A model generated the notes under the pieces. It made no database searches, was not told where the DNA came from, and saw nothing but the letters and a program-made list of their open reading frames with translations. A program made the translations under genes and the position numbers. Positions 32,313 through 40,883 of a stretch of 64,000 nucleotides of DNA are shown here, one piece after another; the stretch's first letter is position 1; every line of letters starts with the position of its first letter. Where the stretch lies: positions 34,441-98,440 of the forward strand of contig NZ_JAHHUL010000018.1 of NCBI RefSeq assembly GCF_019008365.1. The letters run 5' to 3'. The stretch comes from Phosphitispora fastidiosa. GTDB taxonomy: Bacteria; Bacillota; Thermincolia; Thermincolales; UBA2595.

Positions 32313-33797
32313 ATGACTGAAAACAAAAAACTTAAAATTCTTTATGTGGCCTCAGAGGTGTCACCTTTTGCCAAGACCGGCGGGCTTGCTGATGTGGCCG
32401 GCTCGCTGCCCCGCTCGTTTGCCCAGATGGGGCATGATATTAGAGTGGTGATGCCCAGATACAAATTTATCTCATGCCGGTTTGAGACCATACATGATTT
32501 CCCGGTAATGATCAGTGGGCGGAAAGAGGCGGCCATAATCCGTGAGCACCATATTGAACTTGACAGTGAAGGCCGCAGGACACTGCCGGTTTACTTTGTA
32601 GATAACTACCAGTATTTTGACCGCAATAATCTATACTGTTATTTCGATGAAGTGGAGCGGTTTGCTTTTTTCTGCCGGGCTGTTCTGGAAATGCTTCCCA
32701 GGATCGGCTTTCAACCCGATATAATCCACTGCAATGACTGGCAAACCGGTCCGATTCCTGTTCTCCTGAAGGAACAGTACTCTAAAAATGCCTTTTACCG
32801 GAATACAGCCACTTTGTTTACGGTCCATAATCTGTACTATCAGGGCAATTATCCCAAGGACTGTCTGCGCCTGCTGGGACTCAGTGACAAGTACTATCAC
32901 CCCGAGAGGCTTGAGTTTTTCGGGGACATCAGCTTTCTCAAGGCCGGACTGGTATATTCAGATGTCATTAACACTGTTAGCAGGACTTATGCCACGGAAA
33001 TTCAGACACCTGAGTATGGTGAACGCATGGAAGGGCTGCTGCGGAAGCGGTCTGAGGACTTGTACGGTATAGTAAACGGTATCGATTATGACGAATTTGA
33101 TCCTGCTCGGGATTCTCTGCTGGCACAAAACTATGACAGCAACTCAGTTGAACTTAAGCGGAATAATAAATATGCCCTGCAAAGGGCCATGAAACTTCCG
33201 GTAGGCGACAGGCCGCTGCTGGGCCTTGTTTCCAGACTGGTAGACCAGAAGGGGCTGGACCTGCTGGCGGACATTTATGACCGCTTAATGGCGGACGATA
33301 TCCAGGTAGTAGTTCTGGGATCAGGGGATAACTATTATGAAAGTTTTTTCAAAAATATGGCTCTAAGGCATCCGGACAAAACAGCGGTCCATATCGGTTT
33401 TAATGCCCCACTGGCCCAACAGCTTTATGCGGGTGCGGATATGTTCCTGATGCCTTCCAGATTCGAACCCTGTGGACTGGGGCAGCTCATCAGTCTGAGG
33501 TATGGCGCTATTCCCATTGTACGGGCCACCGGCGGCCTTGCTGATACGATTACGAATTACGATCCCGGTACACATAACGGCAATGGTTTCGTTTTCCGTA
33601 ATTACAGGTCGGAAGAATTGCTGACTGCTGTTCAAGCTGCTATAGATGTCTACCGGGGCAGTCCGGAACTGTGGATAGGGTTGGTCAGGAAAGCCATGAC
33701 AGAAGACTTTTCCTGGTCTGCTTCAGCTCTCGAATATATCAGGTTATATCATATTGCGTTAATAAAAAGGCTCCATAACAGGAGCAATACAGTGTGA
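32313..33797 (+). CDS. glgA: Glycogen synthase, GT5 family (first of two paralogues)
   Basis: The 494-residue product transfers glucose from ADP-glucose to alpha-1,4-glucan. It has the GT5 N-terminal signature ASEVSPFAKTGGLADVAGSLP, with the KTGGL lysine, IHCNDWQTGPIPVLL, FTVHNLYYQGNYP, VNGIDYDEFDP and the C-terminal SRLVDQKGLDLL and PSRFEPCGLGQLISLRYGAIP, whose Glu is catalytic. ATG 32313 follows GGAGTGGAAG. A close paralogue lies at 38.0 kb. It forms an operon with the GalT-like gene. Confidence 0.94.
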   Translation: MTENKKLKILYVASEVSPFAKTGGLADVAGSLPRSFAQMGHDIRVVMPRYKFISCRFETIHDFPVMISGRKEAAIIREHHIELDSEGRRTLPVYFVDNYQYFDRNNLYCYFDEVERFAFFCRAVLEMLPRIGFQPDIIHCNDWQTGPIPVLLKEQYSKNAFYRNTATLFTVHNLYYQGNYPKDCLRLLGLSDKYYHPERLEFFGDISFLKAGLVYSDVINTVSRTYATEIQTPEYGERMEGLLRKRSEDLYGIVNGIDYDEFDPARDSLLAQNYDSNSVELKRNNKYALQRAMKLPVGDRPLLGLVSRLVDQKGLDLLADIYDRLMADDIQVVVLGSGDNYYESFFKNMALRHPDKTAVHIGFNAPLAQQLYAGADMFLMPSRFEPCGLGQLISLRYGAIPIVRATGGLADTITNYDPGTHNGNGFVFRNYRSEELLTAVQAAIDVYRGSPELWIGLVRKAMTEDFSWSASALEYIRLYHIALIKRLHNRSNTV

Positions 33798-33804
33798 AAG
33801 AGTG

Positions 33805-33827
33805 AACCCCCGGTCAGGGGGTTTTTT
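33805..33827 (+). terminator. Rho-independent terminator after the first glycogen synthase
   Basis: AACCCCC (33805-33811), loop GGTCA, GGGGGTT (33817-33823) and a T-run. Confidence 0.92.
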
Positions 33828-33904
33828 CAAAAAAAAATTTCAAACTAAGAAGGAAATTTGGAATATTCAGAGTATTCAATGTTTAGGACGGTGAAAGCTA
33901 CAGA

Positions 33905-34621
33905 TCAGCGTGGCCAAAGATTACTGTTTTTAAGTGCACCCAGCAGATTATCCCGAACTGAGGGACTTATTTTTTCCCAACAGGAAATAATATCCTTCAT
34001 TTCCTGTCGCTTCGTCAGGCCATTGGCCGGGCAGGGGTTATGAATAACAGGGAGGGACAATCTTTTTACAAGCTTGATTATTGTTTTTTCTTCTACATAT
34101 ATCATAGGACGTATCAGGGTAATGTCTGCCCTGTCCAGGTATGTCTTTGGTTTAAAAGTTTTGAAGCGGCTTTCAAAGGACATACAAAGGAGCAGGGTTT
34201 CCAGGGCATCATCCAGGTGGTGTCCCAGAGCTACTTTGTTGCAGCCCAGTGACTTGGCGATATTGTGTAATGTTCCCCGCCGCAGTCTGGCGCAAAGTGA
34301 ACATGGGTTTGACTCCTGCCTTGTTTCGAATACAATGGGGCCGATATTGGTTTGTTCGACATGATAGAGAACCCCGGTTGCCGCACAATAGTTTTTCAAG
34401 GGTGTCAGGTCGCCGCCCCAGCCCATATCAAGGGTAATAGCAGTAATTTTGAAGCTGACCGGACAAAACTTCTGCCATTCAGTCATGATATAAAGGAGTG
34501 CGGTGCTGTCCTTGCCACCGGACAGCCCTATGGCAATATGGTCACCGGCTCCGATAAGCCCGAAGTCCTCATTTGCTTTTCCGATTCGCTGCCACAACTC
34601 TCTGCGATAAATACGCTTCAA
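33905..34621 (-). CDS. TtcA-family tRNA thiolation PP-loop ATPase
   Basis: The 238-residue protein has the PP-loop GLSGGKDSTALL, the CSLCARLRRG pair and a further Cys in NPCPANG, matching the TtcA family that thiolates cytidine-32 of tRNA with an iron-sulfur cluster. HHLDDALETLLL is also conserved. TTG 34621 is chosen because GGAGG lies 7 bases upstream. It is transcribed toward the glycogen synthase and away from the Nif3-like gene; the starts are 84 bases apart. Confidence 0.87.
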   Translation of the reverse strand: MKRIYRRELWQRIGKANEDFGLIGAGDHIAIGLSGGKDSTALLYIMTEWQKFCPVSFKITAITLDMGWGGDLTPLKNYCAATGVLYHVEQTNIGPIVFETRQESNPCSLCARLRRGTLHNIAKSLGCNKVALGHHLDDALETLLLCMSFESRFKTFKPKTYLDRADITLIRPMIYVEEKTIIKLVKRLSLPVIHNPCPANGLTKRQEMKDIISCWEKISPSVRDNLLGALKNSNLWPR

Positions 34622-34705
34622 TGGTTTACCTCCAGAAAAATCAGGAATACTGTTAGTATAAACCAAATACCTGTTAAAATCCAGTTTGTCTTCGGAGGGG
34701 TTTCT

Positions 34706-35656
34706 ATGGAATTAAGTAAAATATGTGAACTGTTAAAAGAATCATTCCCGTTTCAAGTGCGCAGGCATCGCCAGATTTTAGGCCTGCTGTACCCTTTTGC
34801 AAATCTGAAAAACGCTAAAAAATATGATCCGATAGGTTTTGTGTTTCCCGAAGTAAACCAAAAGGCGGGAATTAATTACCGGAAATTTTATCGGTGGGCA
34901 TTTTTTGATTATTATAACGGGTTAATGATTAAAGGGGCTGCCAAAGCAAGTAAAGTTTTTTGCACGGTATTTCCTAACAGAAGACCATTTGAAAAGATTT
35001 TGGAGAAGGCGGACAGGGGTGATTTGGTGTTTACTCACCACTGCTGTGGATTTCACAGGAAAAAAGGTTTTTTGCCTATTCCCCTGGACATTCTTGAGAA
35101 AATCAAGGAAAAGCAGTTATCAGTCTATAGTCTGCACACTCCATTTTTCAATAATGGGCCCTGGTCAACTTCAGTGCAGCTGGCCAGGATGCTTGGCATC
35201 AGGCAGGAAGGTGAATTTGCCGCAGTTAATGGCAAAACCACGGGAGTTTTTGGCCGGTCACCTGTTAGCAGTCTCAATGAATTAAAAAACCTGCTTAGCA
35301 GGCAGACCGGGGCCAGGGATATCAATATTATCAGTAACAAAAAGAGTACTGAAGCCGGACGGGTGGCTGTGATTGCCGGAAATGGCGGATATGAGCACTT
35401 TATTACTGAGGCCGGACGTCTTGGCTGTGACACTTTCCTTACCGGAACAGCGATTGAGGAAGCAGAAATACCCGATTCCCTTGAGGCAAACCTGCGTTTC
35501 CGCAAACTGGCAGAACAATTAAACATCAATGTTATCGGCGGTGGCCACTATTTTACCGAAAAGCCTGCTCTGCAGAATATGGTCTGCTTTTTTGACAAAC
35601 ACGATATTCATGCGGAATTTATTCCTGATGCGGAGGAAGAGTCAGGTGTTATCTAA
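34706..35656 (+). CDS. Nif3-like dinuclear metal protein (DUF34)
   Basis: The 316-residue C-terminal region with GGYEHFITEAGRLGCDTFLTG and the end motif NVIGGGHYFTEKPALQNM matches the Nif3/DUF34 family, which binds two metals through His residues such as HHCCGFHRKK and HYFTE. Family members are annotated as GTP cyclohydrolase I type 2, but that activity is not proven. The N-terminal ~90 residues, including LGLLYPFANLKNAKKYDPIG, are additional to a usual Nif3. ATG 34706 follows CGGAGGGG. The 3' end overlaps the convergent membrane gene by 15 bases. Confidence 0.82.
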   Translation: MELSKICELLKESFPFQVRRHRQILGLLYPFANLKNAKKYDPIGFVFPEVNQKAGINYRKFYRWAFFDYYNGLMIKGAAKASKVFCTVFPNRRPFEKILEKADRGDLVFTHHCCGFHRKKGFLPIPLDILEKIKEKQLSVYSLHTPFFNNGPWSTSVQLARMLGIRQEGEFAAVNGKTTGVFGRSPVSSLNELKNLLSRQTGARDINIISNKKSTEAGRVAVIAGNGGYEHFITEAGRLGCDTFLTGTAIEEAEIPDSLEANLRFRKLAEQLNINVIGGGHYFTEKPALQNMVCFFDKHDIHAEFIPDAEEESGVI

Positions 35657-36100
35657 AGGCTGTTCCAGCCAGTACAGCACTGCAGCCAGGATTAGGCCCC
35701 AGATTGAAGCGCCTATGAAATTTGAAACAGATGTTTTCAATGGGATGGCGGAGATTTCCGGGATTTTAAAAAGTATAATAATGGCATAGATCAAAAACCA
35801 GCTGATTACACTGAAGTACCAGCCTTTTAAAAATAAATTGGCGCTGGAAATCAGCCTTTGTACGAGATATACAAAGATTATGCCCAGCAGGGCATGAAAA
35901 AACCATGTGCTCAGTGTGGCGAAAACTGCCTCACCTGCATTTAACGGTCTCCGGCCATAAATTACAATTCCGGCAACATCCAGCCAGCGAAATGTAGAAA
36001 AATTTAAATAATAGGCCAGTATGTCATAAGCTTTAGCAATAACCCCAGCAATGATACCGGCCAGCAGTCCCCGGGTAAAGCGGTCTGTTATCTTCAGCAA
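35642..36100 (-). CDS. Membrane protein related to the 23.6 kb gene, unknown function
   Basis: The 152-residue product has four helices; the N-terminus KITDRFTRGLLAGIIAGVIAK and the helix order match the 23640-24125 product. TTG 36100 follows AAAGGAG at about 8 bases. The 3' end overlaps the Nif3-like gene. The upstream region carries duplicated terminator-like hairpins and repeat copy D. Confidence 0.65.
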   Translation of the reverse strand: MLKITDRFTRGLLAGIIAGVIAKAYDILAYYLNFSTFRWLDVAGIVIYGRRPLNAGEAVFATLSTWFFHALLGIIFVYLVQRLISSANLFLKGWYFSVISWFLIYAIIILFKIPEISAIPLKTSVSNFIGASIWGLILAAVLYWLEQPLDNT

Positions 36101-36197
36101 TTTTATCACTCCTTTTATCCATAGCATTTCTTGACTGAACTCCTTTTATTAGCTGTTTATTTTAAAATTAGCTCATTAATTTCAGTAAAATTGTGGA

Positions 36198-36224
36198 AAA
36201 GAAAGAGCAGTCACAAGGACTGCT
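36198..36224 (-). repeat. 27-base direct repeat, left member, bracketing repeat copy D
   Basis: The 27 bases are identical to 36502-36528. Each holds AGCAGTC and GACTGCT around ACAAG. This left copy lacks the right-hand T-run extension of its partner, which suggests that it is a duplicate of the terminator rather than a working one. Confidence 0.8.
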
Positions 36225-36270
36225 TTCAGGTTGCTGACAAAGTCATTAATATTGTTGTAAAAATGTTATA

Positions 36271-36459
36271 AGACAGGGGTAGATGTGTTCCGGAGGGCGG
36301 AGTCTGTCGTCCGTCCGGCCCGTGACCGCATAGCGGGAGCGGTTGCCGGCGGAGATGTATGGGGGTTCCCCCGATCCGTCGAAGCCCCGGCCTTTCTGAA
36401 AGGCCGGGGCTCGGTAACGGATTGGGGGCCCCGCCCGAGGAATTCATCTACCCCTGTCT
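36271..36459 (-). repeat. Structured intergenic repeat, copy D (full, reversed)
   Basis: In reverse orientation this copy is the closest relative of copy B: outer stem AGACAGGGGTAGATG with CATCTACCCCTGTCT, core GAATTCCTC, closing stem GGCGG/CCGCC, a long first hairpin around GGCCCCCAATCCGTTACCG, a second GC-rich hairpin, GACGACAGAC and CTCCGGAACACATCT. Further out, GTTGTAAAAATG (36253-36264) and CATTTTTACAA (36467-36477) pair. The 433-base gap 36101-36533 contains only this element and its flanking hairpins. Confidence 0.88.
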
Positions 36460-36501
36460 CTTGTTACATTTTTACAATCAAAAAATATGGGATCTGTCAA
36501 T

Positions 36502-36533
36502 AAAGAAAGAGCAGTCACAAGGACTGCTCTTTC
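36502..36533 (-). terminator. Terminator of the SLH gene and right member of the 27-base direct repeat
   Basis: A 14-bp stem, AAGAAAGAGCAGTC with GACTGCTCTTTCTT, around ACAAG, immediately follows the SLH gene stop on the minus strand. Its first 27 bases are repeated at 36198-36224. Confidence 0.88.
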
Positions 36534-37844
36534 TTAGTCAATCGTTATTTCCGCCAGGATCTGGTTAAATTCATCAACAAAAATTACTGAATTTAAGGGC
36601 TGTTCCGAAAGGGGTATTTTGACCATTGCGTAAGGATAAGTAATTACTTCAATAACCATGGCGCTTTTGGCCGGATCAGCGCGGGTGGTCCAAACTCTGT
36701 AAGTGATTCCTTTTTCATCACTGACTGAAGATATCTTGGTTATGTCTACCGTATATCCCCCGGTCTTTTTCTCCCCGCGGGTGACCAGGAAGTAAAGATT
36801 ACTATCAAATATAGCGGTAAGGTAATTTTCTGAAGCCTTATTTGTATCTGCCCACTGCTGAAGTTCAGGAAATGAGTAATCTTTGCTTACCGGTTTAATT
36901 GATACCGGAACACCGTTGTCGGGGACAATGGATTGGGCCGCTATGACAGTTAAGGTGTTATCCTCGGAAGTGTTAACCCTGATGTAATTGCCGGGAGTCA
37001 ATTGTTCTATTACAGCCGGTTTGCCGTTCAGGTATACCAGGAAATGTCCTGGCAGCTTTACCTGACAGGTATCTCCTGCTGCATCAGTGATGTAAATCAA
37101 GTCCTTTTCAATTGCAATATTTTCAACAGACCCGGTAATACTGTCCGAATTCAAATGAAGCGCAATATTACTCAGCACTACTGCCATTTCGGCCCTTGAT
37201 AACGGAGTATCCGGCTGAAACCTGCCATCCGGAAAACCGTTCATAATTTTATATTCACACGCAATTGAGACATATGCCCTTATGTCTTCCTCAATCTGTT
37301 GGGAATCTGAGAATGGCAGTGGAGTGTTGGTTTTCTTTCGGGCTTGTTTTGCCAGACCCAGGCTGCGGACTGCGAATACGGCTGCTTCTTCCCTGGTAAG
37401 GGGCTGCTGCAAAGACGCTTTTTGCAATTCACTGTATAGGAGGAGATCCTGCTTTAACGCCATTGCCACATAACCGATTGCCCAATCAGGAATATTAAAA
37501 TTTATCTGTAGATATTTATTTGACTCCAGGTCAAATTCCGATGGCTCGTAATTTGACATTTTTCCCAGAATAACCACTGCTTCCAGCATTGTTACCGGCC
37601 TGTTAGGTTTGAAGGTGGAATCCTGGTATCCATTAATCACACCTTTGACGTACATCTCAGCAATTGCGGCTTCAGCCCAATTACCTTTGGCATCAGGGAA
37701 AGGGAATGGATCAGGCAGTGATTCCGAAATTACAGGCGGCAGATTAAATTCCTGTACATATGAAAAAGAAAACCCGGTAGTCAAAAAGCAGGAAGCCATA
37801 AAAGAAAAACCTGTTAATAGGGAAACTAATTTGGTTCGGCGCAT
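36534..37844 (-). CDS. SLH-domain surface protein with C-terminal PrcB-like domain
   Basis: The 436-residue protein begins with a signal peptide (KLVSLLTGFSFMASCFLTTGFSF). Three S-layer homology domains follow: DAKGNWAEAAIAEMYVKGVINGYQDSTFKPNRPVT-like text at about 50-110, a degenerate one at about 115-180 and FSDSQQIEEDIRAYVSIACEYKIMNGFPDG at about 185-245. SLH domains bind secondary wall polymer. The C-terminal ~70 residues (YFLVTRGEKKTGGYTVDI then TYPYAMVKIP) match PrcB_C, a domain of treponemal protease-complex protein and other exported proteins. It is monocistronic. Confidence 0.87.
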   Translation of the reverse strand: MRRTKLVSLLTGFSFMASCFLTTGFSFSYVQEFNLPPVISESLPDPFPFPDAKGNWAEAAIAEMYVKGVINGYQDSTFKPNRPVTMLEAVVILGKMSNYEPSEFDLESNKYLQINFNIPDWAIGYVAMALKQDLLLYSELQKASLQQPLTREEAAVFAVRSLGLAKQARKKTNTPLPFSDSQQIEEDIRAYVSIACEYKIMNGFPDGRFQPDTPLSRAEMAVVLSNIALHLNSDSITGSVENIAIEKDLIYITDAAGDTCQVKLPGHFLVYLNGKPAVIEQLTPGNYIRVNTSEDNTLTVIAAQSIVPDNGVPVSIKPVSKDYSFPELQQWADTNKASENYLTAIFDSNLYFLVTRGEKKTGGYTVDITKISSVSDEKGITYRVWTTRADPAKSAMVIEVITYPYAMVKIPLSEQPLNSVIFVDEFNQILAEITID

Positions 37845-38043
37845 CCGGTGAGGCCTCCCTTTTGTTCAAGTATTGGTTAATATAACCTATCGAAAATGGG
37901 AACTGTTTTTTGGGGGTGACTGATTTATTTTAAACAGGTAGATAGAATAAAACAGGTAGATAGAATAAAAAGGTTCTTGTTTTCACACTCTAAGATAAGA
38001 TAAATTATTTGGCATAAATGAACTTTTTTCGGAGGTATGAATT

Positions 38044-39531
38044 ATGATGCTGGACAGAAATCTTAAAGTGTTGTTAGTAGGGGCTGAGGTTGTGCCGTTT
38101 GCAAAGACCGGGGGGCTTGCCGATGTGATGGGATCTCTCCCTAAGGCATTAACTGCCATGGGTAATGATGCCAGGATTGTGCTTCCGAGGTATCAGGGTA
38201 TTGATGACCTGACCACTGTCGCCGATTTCCCGGTAAAGATGGGTAACCGGATGGAGACGTGCATAGTCAGGCAAGCTAATGTTGAAGCGAAATTGCCTGA
38301 AGGAGGAACAAAGAACGTTCCGGTTTACTTCATTGACAGCTATCACTATTTTGATCGTGAGGGAATATACTGCCACTTTGACGATGCCGAAAGGTTTGCT
38401 TTTTTTGATGCAGCCGTACTGGAAATGCTGAAGCGAATTAGTTTCCAGCCTGACGTTATTCACTGTAATGACTGGCAGTCAGGAATGATTCCTTTCCTAC
38501 TCCAGGAAAGATACAGCCCGCAGGATTCATTTTATAACAGAATAAGTACTATTTTTACAGTTCATAACCTTCTCTATCAGGGCAATTATGACCCTGACTT
38601 CATGCGGGTACTGGGAATTGGCAGTGAGTATTTTAGCCCCAACTCTCTGGAGTTTTACGGCCAGGTCAGCTTTATGAAGGCCGGGCTTGTATATGGTGAT
38701 GTGATTAATACTGTGAGCAAGAGGTATGCCCAGGAAATCCAGACCTCCGAATATGGGCTGGGCTTTGAAGGGTTACTGCGGAAAAGATCCCAGGATCTTC
38801 ACGGTATAGTAAACGGAATCAATTATCATGAGTTTAATCCGGAAACCGACCCGCGTATTTTCAGGGCCTATAACTCGCGTTCGATTCAGGATAAGTATGA
38901 AAACAAGTTTAGCCTGCAGAAAGAAATGGACCTGCCTGTCAGGGATGTGCCGGTAATTGGTTTGGTCTCAAGGCTGGTTGACCAGAAGGGTCTTGATATT
39001 ATCGCAGAAATGGTTGATGAAATGCTGCAGGAGGATATTCAGTTTGTTGTTTTGGGAGAAGGTGACAGGTATTATGAAGAAATGTTTGCCGGAATCAGGG
39101 ACCGTTATCCCCATAAAATAGGGTTATACCTTGGCTATAACGGCATCCTGGCGCAGCGGATTTATGCCGGTGCAGACATGTTTTTGATGCCTTCGAAATT
39201 TGAACCCTGCGGTCTGGGACAGCTCATCAGCCTGAGGTATGGGACAGTCCCGATAGTGAGGGCTACCGGAGGACTTGCTGATACCATAGTTGATTATAAT
39301 ATGGAAACAAATTCGGGTAACGGCTTCTCCTTTGAACCATATGATTCAGCTGTCCTGCTGGAAACAGTCAAAAGGGCTCTGCGGTTATACCGCGATTATC
39401 CGGAGAGGTGGCGTGGTCTGGTTGTCTCCGGAATGGAAAATGACTTTTCGTGGAACAGGTCTGCTGCAGAATATCTTGAATTATATGACCTGGCCATTAG
39501 CAAGCACGCACGTGGCTGCAGGATAGCCTGA
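38044..39531 (+). CDS. glgA: Glycogen synthase, GT5 family (second paralogue)
   Basis: A 495-residue GT5 enzyme with GAEVVPFAKTGGLADVMGSLP, HCNDWQSGMIPFLL, FTVHNLLYQGNYD, VNGINYHEFNP, SRLVDQKGLDII and PSKFEPCGLGQLISLRYGTVP; all catalytic positions are present. It is clearly homologous along its length to the 32.3 kb copy but differs at many positions, so the duplication is old. CGGAGG lies before ATG 38044 (or 38047). An AAACAGGTAGATAGAATA direct repeat stands 100 bases upstream. No branching enzyme or ADP-glucose pyrophosphorylase is in the window. Confidence 0.94.
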   Translation: MMLDRNLKVLLVGAEVVPFAKTGGLADVMGSLPKALTAMGNDARIVLPRYQGIDDLTTVADFPVKMGNRMETCIVRQANVEAKLPEGGTKNVPVYFIDSYHYFDREGIYCHFDDAERFAFFDAAVLEMLKRISFQPDVIHCNDWQSGMIPFLLQERYSPQDSFYNRISTIFTVHNLLYQGNYDPDFMRVLGIGSEYFSPNSLEFYGQVSFMKAGLVYGDVINTVSKRYAQEIQTSEYGLGFEGLLRKRSQDLHGIVNGINYHEFNPETDPRIFRAYNSRSIQDKYENKFSLQKEMDLPVRDVPVIGLVSRLVDQKGLDIIAEMVDEMLQEDIQFVVLGEGDRYYEEMFAGIRDRYPHKIGLYLGYNGILAQRIYAGADMFLMPSKFEPCGLGQLISLRYGTVPIVRATGGLADTIVDYNMETNSGNGFSFEPYDSAVLLETVKRALRLYRDYPERWRGLVVSGMENDFSWNRSAAEYLELYDLAISKHARGCRIA

Positions 39532-39545
39532 GGAGTTAAGCGGAC

Positions 39546-39600
39546 TGGCTCCAGGAGTCCGAAATTTTTATGTCTTATGATTTCGGAACGTCTGGAGCCA
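39546..39600 (+). terminator. Long interrupted hairpin after the second glycogen synthase
   Basis: TGGCTCCAG (39546-39554) pairs with CTGGAGCCA (39592-39600) and TCCGAAAT (39558-39565) with ATTTCGGA (39580-39587). No T-run follows, so it may act as a terminator of mixed type or as an RNA processing site. The remaining bases to 39782 show nothing else clear. Confidence 0.5.
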
Positions 39601-39782
39601 TCATGCAATTTGCGATGACGCTGTGACTGTTCAACCTCTCAATTACCCCAGGCCACCCCTTTTCACCCGACGTGTGCCGAAAACAAGGAAATTTTTTAAA
39701 AATATCAGAAACAGTGAAGGAATTAAGTGGTATTCGTCGAATATAAGCTTAAACACAGAGTGTCCCTTCGGGGAGGTTGTCT

Positions 39783-40823
39783 ATGACCCGTTATTATATA
39801 ACAGTATTGTTGATTAATATCCTTTTTGCCGCATTTTTTTATTTCAAATTAACAGATACGGGCTTGTCAACCAAGGCCTTTATTTTTATTGGTAGCCTTT
39901 CGCTGCTGGTCGGAATAAGTTTTCCACTATTAGCGGGGTTTTTTAACATTTATGTTGTTATTGGGATAAATTTATTGATCCTAAGTTTAGGGGCTTATTA
40001 TATTACACAGATAGAACAAGCTGACCCCCCGGGTGCGGAACCTGAGCATACAGAAGCGGTTGTGCTGATTGCGGCTGCCGCTGAGGATATTACTGCTGAG
40101 GTTAATACTAAAGAAGAAGCTTTGGCTGATGAAGAGATTAAAGATAGACTTGAAGTAATTGCTGATGATTCTGTGGAAATACATATAGAGCCAAATTCAA
40201 ACGAAGAAGCTGCAGCAGAAGCAGAAGAAGTTGCAGCAGAAGAAGAAGAAGAAGCGGAACCGGATGAAGAACCGGAAGAAGATGATTTATCTATAATAGA
40301 CGATGGTAACATAGAGAACGAAACTGTTGAAGTAAAAGATAATACAGGCGGCCTGCCTGGTCTGGATAATACCGCACAGGGAGAAGAGATTATGATTTCT
40401 GAGCAACGTGGTTCTGAAGAAGTACTGGAGTTAATTTATTCTTACGTTGACAGGGGATTTGACGCCAAAATCGGAGGGAAACTTGACCTGGCCATAAAAT
40501 ACTTCTCTTCGGCGCTTGACCTGAATCCTCCTCCAGACCTGAAAAGTATGCTGGCTTTTGATGTGCATTCAATGTACAGGGAATTGGGACAATATACTGA
40601 GGCGAAACAGTGTATGAAGGACTTTTTGGAGGGCATATCAGGGGAACTGTCTTCTGAAGAGGCCCGCGAAATAACAATTAATATTAAATACATAGAGATA
40701 TTGCAGGAAACGCTTAATAAGGCCAATACGCCAAATTTGCCGTTTTCAAAGCTGCCCGCTCTGATAAAGGTTAGTGTTGAGGGGAAGGTAGATCAGTGGC
40801 TGAATAATACTTTTGATAATTAG
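39783..40823 (+). CDS. Membrane-anchored TPR-like protein with acidic linker
   Basis: The 346-residue product has three helices at the N-terminus (about residues 4-80), a very acidic low-complexity linker (about 85-195, with runs of Glu/Ala such as EEAAAEAEEVAAEEEEEA) and a helical C-terminal domain. The latter (GGKLDLAIKYFSSALDLNP and YRELGQYTEAKQCMKDFL) has tetratricopeptide-like helices that usually mediate protein contacts. ATG 39783 follows GGGGAGG. It is followed by PRC-barrel, VanW and DUF503 genes in the same direction. Confidence 0.68.
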   Translation: MTRYYITVLLINILFAAFFYFKLTDTGLSTKAFIFIGSLSLLVGISFPLLAGFFNIYVVIGINLLILSLGAYYITQIEQADPPGAEPEHTEAVVLIAAAAEDITAEVNTKEEALADEEIKDRLEVIADDSVEIHIEPNSNEEAAAEAEEVAAEEEEEAEPDEEPEEDDLSIIDDGNIENETVEVKDNTGGLPGLDNTAQGEEIMISEQRGSEEVLELIYSYVDRGFDAKIGGKLDLAIKYFSSALDLNPPPDLKSMLAFDVHSMYRELGQYTEAKQCMKDFLEGISGELSSEEAREITINIKYIEILQETLNKANTPNLPFSKLPALIKVSVEGKVDQWLNNTFDN

Positions 40824-40883
40824 CTTTGATAAAGTTTGACGGATTTTCGATATATATAAAGCCTTATGATAGGAGAGTAGGTA

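Noticed and set aside
36226..36568. Open frames on both strands across repeat copy D
   Set aside because: They are products of the palindrome and have no start signals.
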